Part shown: positions 26,415 to 35,158 of the stretch, one piece after another
Numbering within the stretch: position 1 is the first letter of the stretch
How the letters are laid out: every line of letters begins with the position of its first letter
NCBI RefSeq assembly: GCF_026342035.1
Contig: NZ_JAPENM010000009.1
Location: forward strand, 1-64,000
From: Aldersonia sp. NBC_00410
GTDB lineage: Bacteria; Actinomycetota; Actinomycetes; Mycobacteriales; Mycobacteriaceae
Direction of reading: 5' to 3'
DNA: 64,000 nt
Program-made: the position numbers and the translations under genes
The notes under the pieces: generated by a model
What the model was told of the DNA's origin: nothing
Databases searched by the model: none
The model's input: only the letters and a program-made list of their open reading frames with translations

Positions 26415-26447
26415 TCGGACACTATGTCCGAACACTATGACCCATAG
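26415..26447. promoter_or_regulatory. Putative TetR operators between divergent genes
   Basis: TCGGACA-CTA-TGTCCGA (26415-26431) is a perfect 7-bp inverted repeat with a 3-base spacer. CTATG-ACC-CATAG (26435-26447) is a second perfect repeat next to it. The block ACACTATG occurs in both. A TTGACA hexamer at 26382-26387 could be the -35 element of the rightward promoter, which would put the first palindrome just after the start of transcription. Binding by the adjacent TetR protein is inferred. Confidence 0.6.
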
Positions 26448-26530
26448 GGGTAGTGGATGGTGTACACGCTCGACAAAGTCGTCGAACATCAAGCCGCACA
26501 ACGCTATTGCGCGCGCCGGGAGGCCCGCCG

Positions 26531-27937
26531 ATGAGCGGCCCGGACACTGTCGAACACGCCGACGCGATCGTGGTCGGCACGCGGTGCGCGGGTTCTGCCG
26601 CGGCGATCGCCCTGGCCAGGGCCGGTCGGCGAGTCATCGGCCTCGACAGCGCCCGTTTCCCCTCCGATGCACTCTCGACTCACCTGCTCTGGCCGGCGGG
26701 GGTCGCCGAGTTGAATACCCTCGGCGCACTCGAACCGGTACGCGAACTCGGCGCACCACCGCTCACCGTCGCTATGGCGGTCGCATCGGGTCCGGGATAC
26801 ACGGTTCGCGCGCCGTACACCCCCTACGAGGGCATCGACTACGCGATGTGCGTCCGGCGGACCGGCATGGACGCGGCGCTGGTGGAAACCGCGCGTGAAG
26901 CGGGCGCCGAAATCCGGGAACGAGCACGGGTTTCCGAGCTCGTCTGGTCCGACGGGCGCGTTGCCGGGGTGCGTTACACGAACGCGGACAACACGATTCG
27001 AGAGGTACGGGCACCGTTGACGATCGGCGCCGACGGCCGTGGTAGCACAGTTGCCGGTCTGGTCGGGGTGCGCGACCAGCCGTTCCTCGACGTACGCAGC
27101 GGGCGGAACTGCTTCTACGGCTACTGGCGCGACAACAAACCCGAGTGGCGCGACACCGCGGTAATGTGGCGCGCCGCCGCACTGCTCGGCACCGCGTTTC
27201 CGTGTGACGACGGCTTGGTGCTGTGCCTGCTGCAGCCACCGGTCGATCAGTCGCCGCAGAAGGTGACCCGCGGGGTGGAAGAGTTCTACCGGGGCATGGT
27301 CGAACAGATCCCGGGCCTGAACGAGCGGATGCGCGGCTGCGAACTGGAAGGCAAGGTTCGCGTCGGCCTCAATATTTCCTCGTACTTCCGCCGGTCCGCC
27401 GGACCGGGCTGGGCACTGGCCGGCGACGCCGGGCACTTCAAGGATCCCGTTACCGCACAGGGCATTCGCGATGCAATGCGCTATGGCCGGCTGCTCGGCG
27501 AGAGCGTCGCGAGGTCGCTCGACGACCCGCACGTGCTGGACGGGGAAGTGCTCGAGTGGGAGCGGCGGCGCGTGCGTGAGTGCATGGACATCTTCCAGTG
27601 GACCAATCGGCAGGCCCGCGGCGAGCCGCTCACGCCGCTCGAACTCGAGCTCTACCGGTCCGCGGACGAGCATCCCGATGTCGCGGTCGGTCTGATCGAG
27701 GTGTACTCCCGGCTGCGCACGCCCAATAACGTGGTGTCGCCCGCACGACTCGCTCGGGTCGTCGCCCGCGGCATCTCCGGCCCGGTCAGTTCCCGGGCGG
27801 CGTTCACCAAGCAACTTGGCCGCGAAGTCCGAGACGCCGCGAGCGAATGGGCCCAGCGTCGCGTCGCGTTGCCCGATCTGCCCACGCCGCCAACGGATTC
27901 GGTGCGCCGTGCTGCGCCCACATCAGCCCGTCAGTAG
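26531..27937 (+). CDS. FAD-dependent monooxygenase/reductase (PHBH fold)
   Basis: 468 residues from the ATG at 26531. FAD-binding landmarks are ADAIVVGTRCAGSAAAIALARAG at the N-terminus, the middle-domain IGADGRGSTVAGLVG, and WALAGDAGHFKDPVTAQGI near residue 297, the GD motif that contacts the ribityl chain. The combination is typical of geranylgeranyl-reductase/halogenase-like and aromatic hydroxylase relatives. It is the first gene rightward from the TetR operator region and is followed after 31 bases by the next flavoprotein. The substrate is unknown. Confidence 0.85.
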   Translation: MSGPDTVEHADAIVVGTRCAGSAAAIALARAGRRVIGLDSARFPSDALSTHLLWPAGVAELNTLGALEPVRELGAPPLTVAMAVASGPGYTVRAPYTPYEGIDYAMCVRRTGMDAALVETAREAGAEIRERARVSELVWSDGRVAGVRYTNADNTIREVRAPLTIGADGRGSTVAGLVGVRDQPFLDVRSGRNCFYGYWRDNKPEWRDTAVMWRAAALLGTAFPCDDGLVLCLLQPPVDQSPQKVTRGVEEFYRGMVEQIPGLNERMRGCELEGKVRVGLNISSYFRRSAGPGWALAGDAGHFKDPVTAQGIRDAMRYGRLLGESVARSLDDPHVLDGEVLEWERRRVRECMDIFQWTNRQARGEPLTPLELELYRSADEHPDVAVGLIEVYSRLRTPNNVVSPARLARVVARGISGPVSSRAAFTKQLGREVRDAASEWAQRRVALPDLPTPPTDSVRRAAPTSARQ

Positions 27938-27968
27938 CTCCATCCCACCAGTTTGCCAGGGGGTCGAA

Positions 27969-29771
27969 ATGAAGGAAGCCGGCAGTGGAGCTGCAAGTTT
28001 CAACCGTCGCGACGTATTGCGCGCGACGATCGTCGGTGGTGCCGCGGCAGCAGCAGTGACTGTGCTGCCCGGCACCGCCGGCGCACATCCCCGGCCGCTA
28101 CGCCAAACACCGATCCTGCCGAAGCCCGGCCGGTCGGTCGCAATCTTCGGCGGCGGCATGGCGGGACTATCGGCGGCACACGAACTGAGCGAGCGCGGGT
28201 ACGCCGTCACGGTGTACGAGCCGGCGTTCCTCGGCGGCAAGGCGCGCAGTATGGACGTGCCGAACACCGCGGCGGGCGGGCGAAAGAACCTGCCCGGTGA
28301 GCACGGGTTCCGATTCTTCCCCGGCTGTTACCAGCATGTGCCGGACACGATGTCGCGAATTCCGTTCCCCGGCAACCCGCACGGCGTGCTCACCAATCTG
28401 CGCCCGGTGGAGTCCAGCGTCATCGGCATCAAGGGTTCGCCCGCCGTCGCGGCCCCGTTCGGGGTTTCCGGCATTTCCCAGCTCACGCCGGAAACGATCG
28501 AGAAGGCCATCATCACGGCGGTTGGCTTCATCCCACAGCTGCCGCCGCTGGAGATGGCGTTCTTCGTCAAGATGATGATGATGTGGTTCACCAGCTCGGA
28601 GGAACGACGGTTTGGGCAATGGGAGTACCTGACCTGGGAGAAGGCGCTCGAGGCCGAGGGTAAGTCGCAGGCCTACCGGGACTACCTCGTGAATGCGCTG
28701 ACTCGTATCACCGTCGCGGCGAAGCCGCACGTCAGTTCTGCACGCACGATCGCCACCATCGGCGAGGCGCTGGTGCTCGCCGCCACCGGAATCGTTCCCG
28801 AGTACAAGGGCGGTGCGGACCGAATCCTCAACCGCCCCACCAACGAAGCGTGGATCGACCCATGGGTGGCCTACCTGCGCGCACGCGGTGTTCAGTTCAT
28901 CATGGGCCAGCGCGCCGTGAAACTGAACGTGGCCGATGGGCGGATTTCCAACGTCACAATGGCCGACGCGTCGGGAGCACGCAGCACCGTGCACGCCGAT
29001 TACTACGTGACCTCGATGCCCGTCGACAAAGCGCAACCGCTGATCACCGACGAAGTCATGAACGCCGACCCGCACCTCGCCGGCATCCACAAGCTGTACG
29101 CCGACTGGATGGTGGGCATTCAGTACTACCTCACGCGGCAGAGCGGTCTGCCCGAGGGGCATATCGCCTGCATGGGTTCGCCATGGGCGATCACCGGACT
29201 GCGGCAGGCGCCCATGTGGGCCAACAAGTTCCAAGACACCTACGGTGACGGCACCGTGGTGGAATGCCTGTCCATCGACGTGTCCGACTGGGATACGCCC
29301 GGCATTTTGTTCGGCAAGCCGGCCAAGCAGTGCACCAAAGAGGAAGTGCACCAGGAGGTCTGGGCGCAGGCGAAGATGTGGCTCAACACCGGGCGGAGCT
29401 GGCTGCGTGACGAGGACATCCATTCCTGGCACCTCGACCCCGGTTTGACGTGGTCCGGTGGCGCAACGCACAACGAGACGCCACTACTCGTCAACACCGT
29501 CGGTTCGTGGGATTGGCGTCCGAACGCCACCACCGCGATCCCGAACCTGTTCATCGGCGGCGATCACGTGCGCACCCACATCGACCTGCCCACCATGGAG
29601 GCCGCAAACGAATCGGGTCGCGCCGCGGCCAACGGCATCATGAACGCCGCCGGCGACCCAGGACCGCGCGCCGGGATCTTCCCACTGGTGCAGCTACCGA
29701 TCTTCGACGCAGCGAAGAAGATCGACGCCGACCGCTTCCGGGCGGGCCAGCCTCACCTGATGGACGGGTGA
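27969..29771 (+). CDS. Tat-exported FAD-dependent amine-oxidase-fold enzyme
   Basis: 600 residues from the ATG at 27969. A twin-arginine signal is clear (FNRRDVLRATIVGGAAAAAV, Ala-rich, cleavage near GTAGAHP), so the folded flavoprotein is probably exported. The FAD Rossmann motif is VAIFGGGMAGLSAAHELSE, followed by the GGKARS diglycine region and GEHGFRFFPG, as in phytoene desaturase/hydroxysqualene dehydroxylase relatives. The C-terminal FAD contact is LFIGGDHVRTHIDLPTMEAA. It is co-directional with the preceding monooxygenase gene (31-base gap), so likely the same operon. Substrate not known; a sterol, carotenoid or lipid is possible. Confidence 0.85.
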   Translation: MKEAGSGAASFNRRDVLRATIVGGAAAAAVTVLPGTAGAHPRPLRQTPILPKPGRSVAIFGGGMAGLSAAHELSERGYAVTVYEPAFLGGKARSMDVPNTAAGGRKNLPGEHGFRFFPGCYQHVPDTMSRIPFPGNPHGVLTNLRPVESSVIGIKGSPAVAAPFGVSGISQLTPETIEKAIITAVGFIPQLPPLEMAFFVKMMMMWFTSSEERRFGQWEYLTWEKALEAEGKSQAYRDYLVNALTRITVAAKPHVSSARTIATIGEALVLAATGIVPEYKGGADRILNRPTNEAWIDPWVAYLRARGVQFIMGQRAVKLNVADGRISNVTMADASGARSTVHADYYVTSMPVDKAQPLITDEVMNADPHLAGIHKLYADWMVGIQYYLTRQSGLPEGHIACMGSPWAITGLRQAPMWANKFQDTYGDGTVVECLSIDVSDWDTPGILFGKPAKQCTKEEVHQEVWAQAKMWLNTGRSWLRDEDIHSWHLDPGLTWSGGATHNETPLLVNTVGSWDWRPNATTAIPNLFIGGDHVRTHIDLPTMEAANESGRAAANGIMNAAGDPGPRAGIFPLVQLPIFDAAKKIDADRFRAGQPHLMDG

Positions 29772-29796
29772 GTCGCCGCCCGGGCGACGCGGCGAC
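29772..29796. terminator. Hairpin between convergent genes
   Basis: GTCGCCGC (29772-29779) and GCGGCGAC (29789-29796) form an 8-bp stem with a 9-base loop. It fills the 27-base gap between the stops of the flavoprotein and thioesterase genes. There is no U-tract. It would act on both strands. Confidence 0.45.
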
Positions 29797-29798
29797 AA

Positions 29799-30635
29799 TC
29801 AGGGGGTCGGCGCGTCGCCCGGGCGTGCGTATGCGGTAACGGTCGCGAACGAGCCGACCTTGCCTTCGGCAGTTCGCGCAATCACTTCCGAGACACCGAA
29901 TCCACGACCGTCGTGCACTGCCGTGGCTTCGAATATCGCATCCACATCGATCGGCACGGGCCGCACGAAATTCACCGAGTAGCGCGCAATCCGCTTCGGC
30001 ACGCTGGAATCCAGCGCGGCGAGACCCGCCAAGCTCGATGCGGTCGACACGATGCCGCCGTGCAGCACGCCACTGAAGTTGCGCAGCCGCGAATCGGCAC
30101 CGACCACGAGCAGCGCACCCGATTCGGCCAGCTCCACGCGTCCGCCGATCGCATCGAGCACAGACTTGGGTTCCGGCTCACCGGTCCGCTCCTCGTTCGA
30201 GGGAAACCGGAACTCGCGCGGCATCTCCGGCAGCGGCGGGACGTATCGCGACCGGAGCAGACCGGCGGCGATCACCCGCCCGCTGCCGGTCACCACTTCA
30301 CACGTCCCCGCGCCGCCGCCATCGTCGTTGGACAGGTGCGCGGTGCGCAGGTCCAGGTAGCGGGCGGACGGTTCCGGATCGGCAAAGCTGTCGATGGTCA
30401 ACTCGCTGGTCACGGTCCAACGCTCGGTGAACCTCGCGAGGTGAATCTGGGCCCCGAGCAGCGCGTCCACACCAACCGCGAGCGATGCCGGGCTGAAGTA
30501 GCCGGCGTCGTCCGTGCACCACGGACCCAGCCCCATGCGCAGCGAACCGCGCCCCGGATCGGACTCGATTCGGAAGATCACCTCGGGGTTCATCGACACC
30601 ACTTTCTCCGCGGCCGGACTGCGCCGACCGAACAT
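29799..30635 (-). CDS. Acyl-CoA thioesterase-like double hot-dog protein
   Basis: 278 residues from the ATG at 30635 (GAGGGG upstream); ATG 30593 is the alternative. Two hot-dog repeats can be seen. The C-terminal one is PaaI-like, with LRNFSGVLHGGIVSTASSLAGLAAL (HGG active-site turn) and IARYSVNFVRPVPIDVDAIFEATAVHDG. The N-terminal one holds SPASLAVGVDALLGAQIHLA. It probably hydrolyses acyl-CoA or a related thioester. It is convergent with the Tat flavoprotein and divergent from the FAD dehydrogenase at 30783. Confidence 0.82.
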   Translation of the reverse strand: MFGRRSPAAEKVVSMNPEVIFRIESDPGRGSLRMGLGPWCTDDAGYFSPASLAVGVDALLGAQIHLARFTERWTVTSELTIDSFADPEPSARYLDLRTAHLSNDDGGGAGTCEVVTGSGRVIAAGLLRSRYVPPLPEMPREFRFPSNEERTGEPEPKSVLDAIGGRVELAESGALLVVGADSRLRNFSGVLHGGIVSTASSLAGLAALDSSVPKRIARYSVNFVRPVPIDVDAIFEATAVHDGRGFGVSEVIARTAEGKVGSFATVTAYARPGDAPTP

Positions 30636-30782
30636 CTCGCCCCTCGTTCCTATCAACCGCCCGCGACCGCGTCGCGCCGGAGGGTCCGGAAGCGGTAGTA
30701 ATCACGCTGATCGCAACCGGTCACGGCGGCCCTCCGCGGCCATAACGTCGGTCGCATGTCTGCCGTCGAGCGAGGAGCGCGT

Positions 30783-32369
30783 GTGCCCGAATCCAAGGCG
30801 TCCGAGCCGTTGTTATTGAGCACCGATGTCCTCGTGATCGGCGGTGGCCCGGCCGCCACCTGGGCCGCGCTGTCCGCCCGCGAGGCCGGTGCCGAAGTGA
30901 TCCTGGTCGACAAGGGCTATTGCGGCACCAGCGGCGCGACCGCGCCCGCGGGCACCGGCGTCTGGTACGTCGCGCCGGATCCGGACGCACGGGCCGCGGC
31001 CAAGGCGAGTCGCGAGGCGCTCGGCGGCTACCTGGCCGATCACGGCTGGATGGACGACGTCCTCGAGCAGACCTGGACGAACATGAACCGGCTCGCGGTC
31101 GGGGGCCGGTACCCGTTCCCGGTCGACCCCGACACCGGACGGCAGATCCGCACCGGGGTGCAGGGGCCGGAGTACATGCGCCGGATGCGGGCGTGGATCC
31201 GCCGCGTCGGCGTGACGATCTTCGACCACTCCCCGGCCCTCGAACTGCTCACCGACGCCGACGGCCAAGTGCGCGGCGCCGCCGGCTACCACCGGCGGGA
31301 GGATCGCGACTACCGGATCACCGCCGGTGCGGTCGTGCTCGCGAGCGGCGGTTGTGCATTTCTGTCGAAGGCGCTCGGCACCGACGTCGACACCGGTGAC
31401 GGCGCGCTGATGGCAGCGGAGGTCGGCGCGCAGTTCTCCGGCATGGAGTTCTCCAACGCCTACGGCATCGCACCGGCCGGTTCGACGATCACCAAGACCG
31501 CCTACTACGGCTTCGCCACCTTCTTCCACGAGGACGGCCGGGTGCTCGAGGGCGCCGGCTCGCTGCGTGGACGGTCGGAGATCGCGCGAGCCCTGTTGCG
31601 GGAGAAGGTGTTCGCTCAGCTCGACCGCGCCGACGCGGAGGCCCAGCAGCGGATGCGCCTCGGCCAGCCGAACTTCTTCCTGCAGTTCGATCGGCGCGGG
31701 ATCGACCCGTTCACGCAACGGTTCGAGGTGGATCTCATTGCGGAGGGCACCGTGCGCGGCACCGGCGGACTCGACGTCGTCGACCGCACCTGCGCGACCA
31801 CCGTGGGCGGCTTGTTCGCGGCCGGCGACGCCGCGACCAGGGAGCGGATTTGCGGTGGCTTCACCGGCGGCGGGAGTCACAATGCGGCGTGGGCGATGTC
31901 CTCGGGGACCTGGGCCGGTAGCGGCGCAGCACAATTCGCCCGCACTGCCGGACGGGTCGGGCATGCCGACGTGCGCGGCGCGGGCCGGGTCGGGTTGCAG
32001 CCGAGTGGTACCGGTGCACTGACCGCGGACGAGGTGGTCGCCGCTGCGCAGGCCGAGCTGATCCCCTACGACAAGAACTTCATTCGCGACGGTGCGCGCC
32101 TGACGCCGGCTCTCACGCAACTCGATGCGCTGTGGGAGGCAGCATCCGCGGAACTCGGTGGCGCGGGCGCGCTGCGGGTGCGTAGCCGACAGGCGGCCGC
32201 GATGACGGCGGTCGGACGGTGGATGTACGCGTCGGCACTCGAGCGCACCGAGTCACGCGGAATGAGCAAGCGCGACGACCATCCCGATCTCGATCCGGCG
32301 CAGCATCACCACATCCTCAGCGGCGGGCTCGACGCGGTGTGGACGAAGCCGGCCCCGGTGCCCGCATGA
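30783..32369 (+). CDS. Succinate dehydrogenase/fumarate reductase-type flavoprotein
   Basis: 528 residues from GTG 30783, chosen for AGGAG five bases upstream; ATG 30756 is in frame but lacks one. FAD motif VLVIGGGPAATWAALSAREAG, then CGTSGATAPAGTGVWY and GGFTGGGSHNAAWAMSSG near the C-terminal FAD region. The long helical C-terminal domain contains HPDLDPAQHHHILSGG. The gene overlaps a two-cluster ferredoxin gene as ATGA. That arrangement resembles APS-reductase AprA/AprB, where electrons pass from the ferredoxin subunit to flavin. The substrate is unknown and true AprA function is not claimed. Confidence 0.85.
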   Translation: MPESKASEPLLLSTDVLVIGGGPAATWAALSAREAGAEVILVDKGYCGTSGATAPAGTGVWYVAPDPDARAAAKASREALGGYLADHGWMDDVLEQTWTNMNRLAVGGRYPFPVDPDTGRQIRTGVQGPEYMRRMRAWIRRVGVTIFDHSPALELLTDADGQVRGAAGYHRREDRDYRITAGAVVLASGGCAFLSKALGTDVDTGDGALMAAEVGAQFSGMEFSNAYGIAPAGSTITKTAYYGFATFFHEDGRVLEGAGSLRGRSEIARALLREKVFAQLDRADAEAQQRMRLGQPNFFLQFDRRGIDPFTQRFEVDLIAEGTVRGTGGLDVVDRTCATTVGGLFAAGDAATRERICGGFTGGGSHNAAWAMSSGTWAGSGAAQFARTAGRVGHADVRGAGRVGLQPSGTGALTADEVVAAAQAELIPYDKNFIRDGARLTPALTQLDALWEAASAELGGAGALRVRSRQAAAMTAVGRWMYASALERTESRGMSKRDDHPDLDPAQHHHILSGGLDAVWTKPAPVPA

Positions 32370-32710
32370 TCGAACTCGTCCTCGCGCAGGACTGCATCGG
32401 CTGCGACAAGTGCATCGACGTCTGCCCGACGAGCGTGTTCGACCGCGGCGCGAAGGGTGTGCCGACGATCGCCCGGCACGGCGACTGCCAGACCTGCTTC
32501 ATGTGCGAGGCGTACTGCCCCACCGATGCGCTCTACGTTCATCCGCAGGTGACGCCGCTGGCCGATCATGATGACATCGAGCAGGAACACGTCGGGCGCT
32601 ATCGCGAGCAGATCGGTTGGGGGCGTGGACGTTCACCCGGTGCGAAGGTGGCGGTCGGGCCGGAGTTGCCGAAGGGTGCGCTGCCGCCGCGCCGATCCTC
32701 GGACGGGTGA
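32366..32710 (+). CDS. Two-[4Fe-4S] ferredoxin subunit
   Basis: 114 residues. Two cluster motifs: CIGCDKCIDVCP (about 10-21) and CQTCFMCEAYCP (about 43-54), both CxxCxxCxxxCP. A C-terminal tail of about 50 residues (HVGRYREQIGWGRGRSPGA) may wrap the partner, as AprB tails do. It is translationally coupled to the flavoprotein through ATGA, so the two most likely form an oxidoreductase complex in the cytoplasm. Confidence 0.9.
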   Translation: MIELVLAQDCIGCDKCIDVCPTSVFDRGAKGVPTIARHGDCQTCFMCEAYCPTDALYVHPQVTPLADHDDIEQEHVGRYREQIGWGRGRSPGAKVAVGPELPKGALPPRRSSDG

Positions 32711-32780
32711 GCATTTCTGACCACTCGTCGCATTCGCGCACGGAATCCCGTCCGCAAACGCGAGGAGTGGTTGATTTCGT

Positions 32781-33077
32781 TCAGCGCCGACTGTCCGCCG
32801 GGTAATCGATCATCGACCGCCACCAGTCCTCGTCGAGTTCTTCGCCGCGCATCGCCGAGCGGGTGAGGCCCCACGCCATGAACACCCCGAGCGCGGCGAG
32901 CCAAACGGCGAATCCGATCCAGCCGACCCACATCAGCCAGACGATCGCCTCCGGCGGATCGGCGAGCATCAGGACCGGCGCGGTCAGTACCCCCATGCCG
33001 ACGAAGTAGGCGGAGCCCGCCCGGTCCATCCGCAGAATCAACCGGAGCATCGGGTGTGCGTGCGTCGGGGTGGCCAC
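32781..33077 (-). CDS. Small membrane protein, unknown
   Basis: 98 residues from the GTG at 33077, with GGAAGGAG upstream. Two helices (about 20-40 GSAYFVGMGVLTAPVLML and 43-70 IVWLMWVGWIGFAVWLAALGVF) and a short acidic C-terminal tail (RGEELDEDWWRSMIDYP). No family recognised. It is convergent with the ferredoxin gene. Confidence 0.65.
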   Translation of the reverse strand: MATPTHAHPMLRLILRMDRAGSAYFVGMGVLTAPVLMLADPPEAIVWLMWVGWIGFAVWLAALGVFMAWGLTRSAMRGEELDEDWWRSMIDYPADSRR

Positions 33078-33139
33078 GGGTGTCTCCTTCCGGAGCGGGA
33101 TGGTGATTTCGACGCTACGCCCGGGAGGTGTGCGCGGCG

Positions 33140-33156
33140 ATTACCGCCGAGGTAAT
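33140..33156. promoter_or_regulatory. Inverted repeat in divergent intergenic region
   Basis: ATTACC-GCCGA-GGTAAT is a perfect 6-bp inverted repeat with a 5-base spacer. It lies between the small membrane protein gene and the AAA ATPase gene, which diverge. It could be an operator. No regulator can be named. Confidence 0.3.
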
Positions 33157-33248
33157 GGGTTCGTGCATCACCTCTTTGCTGCGCAACACCCCCACCACTG
33201 GATACAGTTAGCCGTTCGTGCAAACGCTCCTGGCGAAAGGCCGGCTCG

Positions 33249-34346
33249 TTGTCGCTCGATAACTTCCCACCCGAATTCGTGCAACAGGGCCTCGACACGC
33301 AGCAGCGGGACGCGGCTGGAATCCTGAATGCCGATTTCAACATCACCCAGATCGACGGGTCCCAACCGTTCGTGGCGCGCCGGATGCTGAACACCAAGGT
33401 GAAGCTGGAGGACGGTTTGCTCCCCCCGGAGCTGGAGATTCGACGGCACGTGTCCTTCGAATACCGCGATGTGGTGCTGGCGCGCGGCGAGAACTGTGCG
33501 GCGATTCTGGAAATCGGCCTGCGGTCACTCGATGTGTCGGTCAGTTCGACGACGTTGGCGGCGGCTCAGCAACTGGCCGACCAGATCGTCGAGCGAGCGC
33601 CCCGGCCGAATTTGGCGGGCCGGATGATGATCCACAACTGGTTCCGGGATGGGTCCAAAGGTACTCAAACCAACCTGCAGTTCATTTCCGCGCCCGAGTG
33701 GAACGACATTTCACGGAACTACCCGCCTGCGGTGGCCGCGGTACTGGCCGAACTCGTCGCCCTCGAAAGACCTTCCGGTCGTGGCAAATTGATGCTGTGG
33801 CACGGTGATCCCGGCACCGGCAAGACCACGGCGATCCGGTCGCTGATGCGGGAGTGGCGGCCGTGGTGTCAAACGCACTACATCGCCGATCCGGAGCGGC
33901 TCTTCGCGGACGCGGGATATTTGACCGAGGTCGTCAGCTACCGGCACAAGGACGACTGGGATCCGACGACGGCGCCATGGCGGTTGGTTGTGGCCGAGGA
34001 CAACGATGAATTCCTGCGCACCTCGGCACGGAACGAAACCGGCGCACCGCTGGGCCGGCTGCTCAATTTCTCCGACGGCATTCTCGGGCAGGGATCGAAC
34101 ACGCTGTTGCTGATCACCACCAACGAGCGCCTCGACCGCCTGCACCCCGCGCTCATCCGGCCCGGGCGTTGTCTCGCGCAGATCGAATTCACGCGATTCA
34201 GCACCGCCGAGGCGCGGGCGTGGCTGCCCGAAGGTAGCGCGGTCCCGAACTCGGCAACGCTCGCCGAGTTGATCGAACGCGTCGGGACCAATCAGCGCAT
34301 CACCAACCGCACTGCGCCCGTGGAGAACAGCGGCGCCTACCTCTGA
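33249..34346 (+). CDS. DUF5925-type AAA family ATPase
   Basis: 365 residues. The start is TTG 33249, with GAAAGG nine bases upstream and no better in-frame ATG or GTG. The N-terminal 150 residues resemble the actinobacterial DUF5925 region. The AAA domain follows: Walker A GDPGTGKTT (about 190-198), Walker B LVVAEDND (about 249-256), sensor LLLITTNERL and the Arg finger region HPALIRPGR. It is a Bcs1/ARC-like AAA module. The substrate and partner are unknown. It is monocistronic. Confidence 0.82.
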   Translation: MSLDNFPPEFVQQGLDTQQRDAAGILNADFNITQIDGSQPFVARRMLNTKVKLEDGLLPPELEIRRHVSFEYRDVVLARGENCAAILEIGLRSLDVSVSSTTLAAAQQLADQIVERAPRPNLAGRMMIHNWFRDGSKGTQTNLQFISAPEWNDISRNYPPAVAAVLAELVALERPSGRGKLMLWHGDPGTGKTTAIRSLMREWRPWCQTHYIADPERLFADAGYLTEVVSYRHKDDWDPTTAPWRLVVAEDNDEFLRTSARNETGAPLGRLLNFSDGILGQGSNTLLLITTNERLDRLHPALIRPGRCLAQIEFTRFSTAEARAWLPEGSAVPNSATLAELIERVGTNQRITNRTAPVENSGAYL

Positions 34347-34405
34347 GGCGCACCGATTTCGCGGATGCGTCGCGGCGCCGCGCACCCGGGTGCGACGATG
34401 GCAGC

Positions 34406-34753
34406 GTGGGAACGATCGACGACTATCTCGCGGGCTTGACACCCGACGACCGCGCTGTCATCGAGCATGTGTACGAGATTGCGCGGGAGATCGAACCAGA
34501 GGCCGAACAGGGCAACGGCTACGGGATGCCGGCGCTGACGTTGCGGGGCAAGCCGCTACTGTCGGTCATGCGCGCCAAGAAGCACATCGGGGTGTATCCG
34601 TTCAGCCCGGACGCGATCGTCGCCGCCGGTGCCCGGCTGGACGGGTTGGATACCGCCAAGGGCACCATCCGCTTTCAGCCTGCCGCGCCGATCCCGGACG
34701 ACGCGGTTCGTGCACTCGTCGAGTTCCGTCGAGACCAGATCGCCGGGAGTTGA
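34406..34753 (+). CDS. DUF1801 (YdhG-like) protein
   Basis: 115 residues with GTG start. The fold is recognised from IDDYLAGLTPDDRAVIEHVYEI, GNGYGMPALTLRGKPLLSVMRAKKHIGVYPF and the closing GTIRFQPAAPIPDDAVRALVEF. Members have been described as iron-chaperone-like in some species, but biochemical support is thin. No signal peptide. Confidence 0.82.
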   Translation: MGTIDDYLAGLTPDDRAVIEHVYEIAREIEPEAEQGNGYGMPALTLRGKPLLSVMRAKKHIGVYPFSPDAIVAAGARLDGLDTAKGTIRFQPAAPIPDDAVRALVEFRRDQIAGS

Positions 34754-34882
34754 TCATTCAGCGCAGCGGACCGCCGGTGACGGCCTGCGTCGGCACGCAA
34801 TCGACCGCCCGCGGGTGCGCGGGATCGAGTGCGTTCAGCACGAGTGCGGCGGCGTTCGGTGAGGATGCGAGACCGATGTGCA

Positions 34883-35158
34883 CTACCACGCGGCGCAGGC
34901 GTTGGGTGCGTCGTTCCGCGCCGGAATCCCCGCAGGCAACGTGTAGGTGACGAGGGCCTCGGCGTCCCGAGTCGACGTATTCGCGACACGATGCGGCACA
35001 CCGGCGGGGATGACGACGACCTGCCCGGTGCCGTAGGTCGTGCCTGCGCAGTTCGTCGACGTCTGGAGCACGACGTTGCCCCTGGTGACGAGCGAGACTT
35101 CGAGTCCCTCGTGGGTGTGCCATCCACTGCTCGACGGTGGGCCGCCGCGCAGCCTCAC
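34883..35158 (-). CDS. Short cupin-domain protein
   Basis: 91 residues from the GTG at 35158, which overlaps the upstream phosphatase stop as GTGA. The cupin core is visible: SSGWHTHEGLEVSLVTRGNVVLQ (metal-ligand His-His-Glu set) and VVVIPAGVPHRVANTS (second His motif). The protein starts directly at the first cupin strand, so it may be a truncated form of the longer secreted cupins. Function unknown. Confidence 0.65.
   Translation of the reverse strand: MRLRGGPPSSSGWHTHEGLEVSLVTRGNVVLQTSTNCAGTTYGTGQVVVIPAGVPHRVANTSTRDAEALVTYTLPAGIPARNDAPNACAAW

Noticed and set aside
30783-32369. True APS reductase alpha subunit
   Set aside because: Only the arrangement with a ferredoxin is similar. No sulfate-assimilation genes nearby, and the active-site residues could not be verified.
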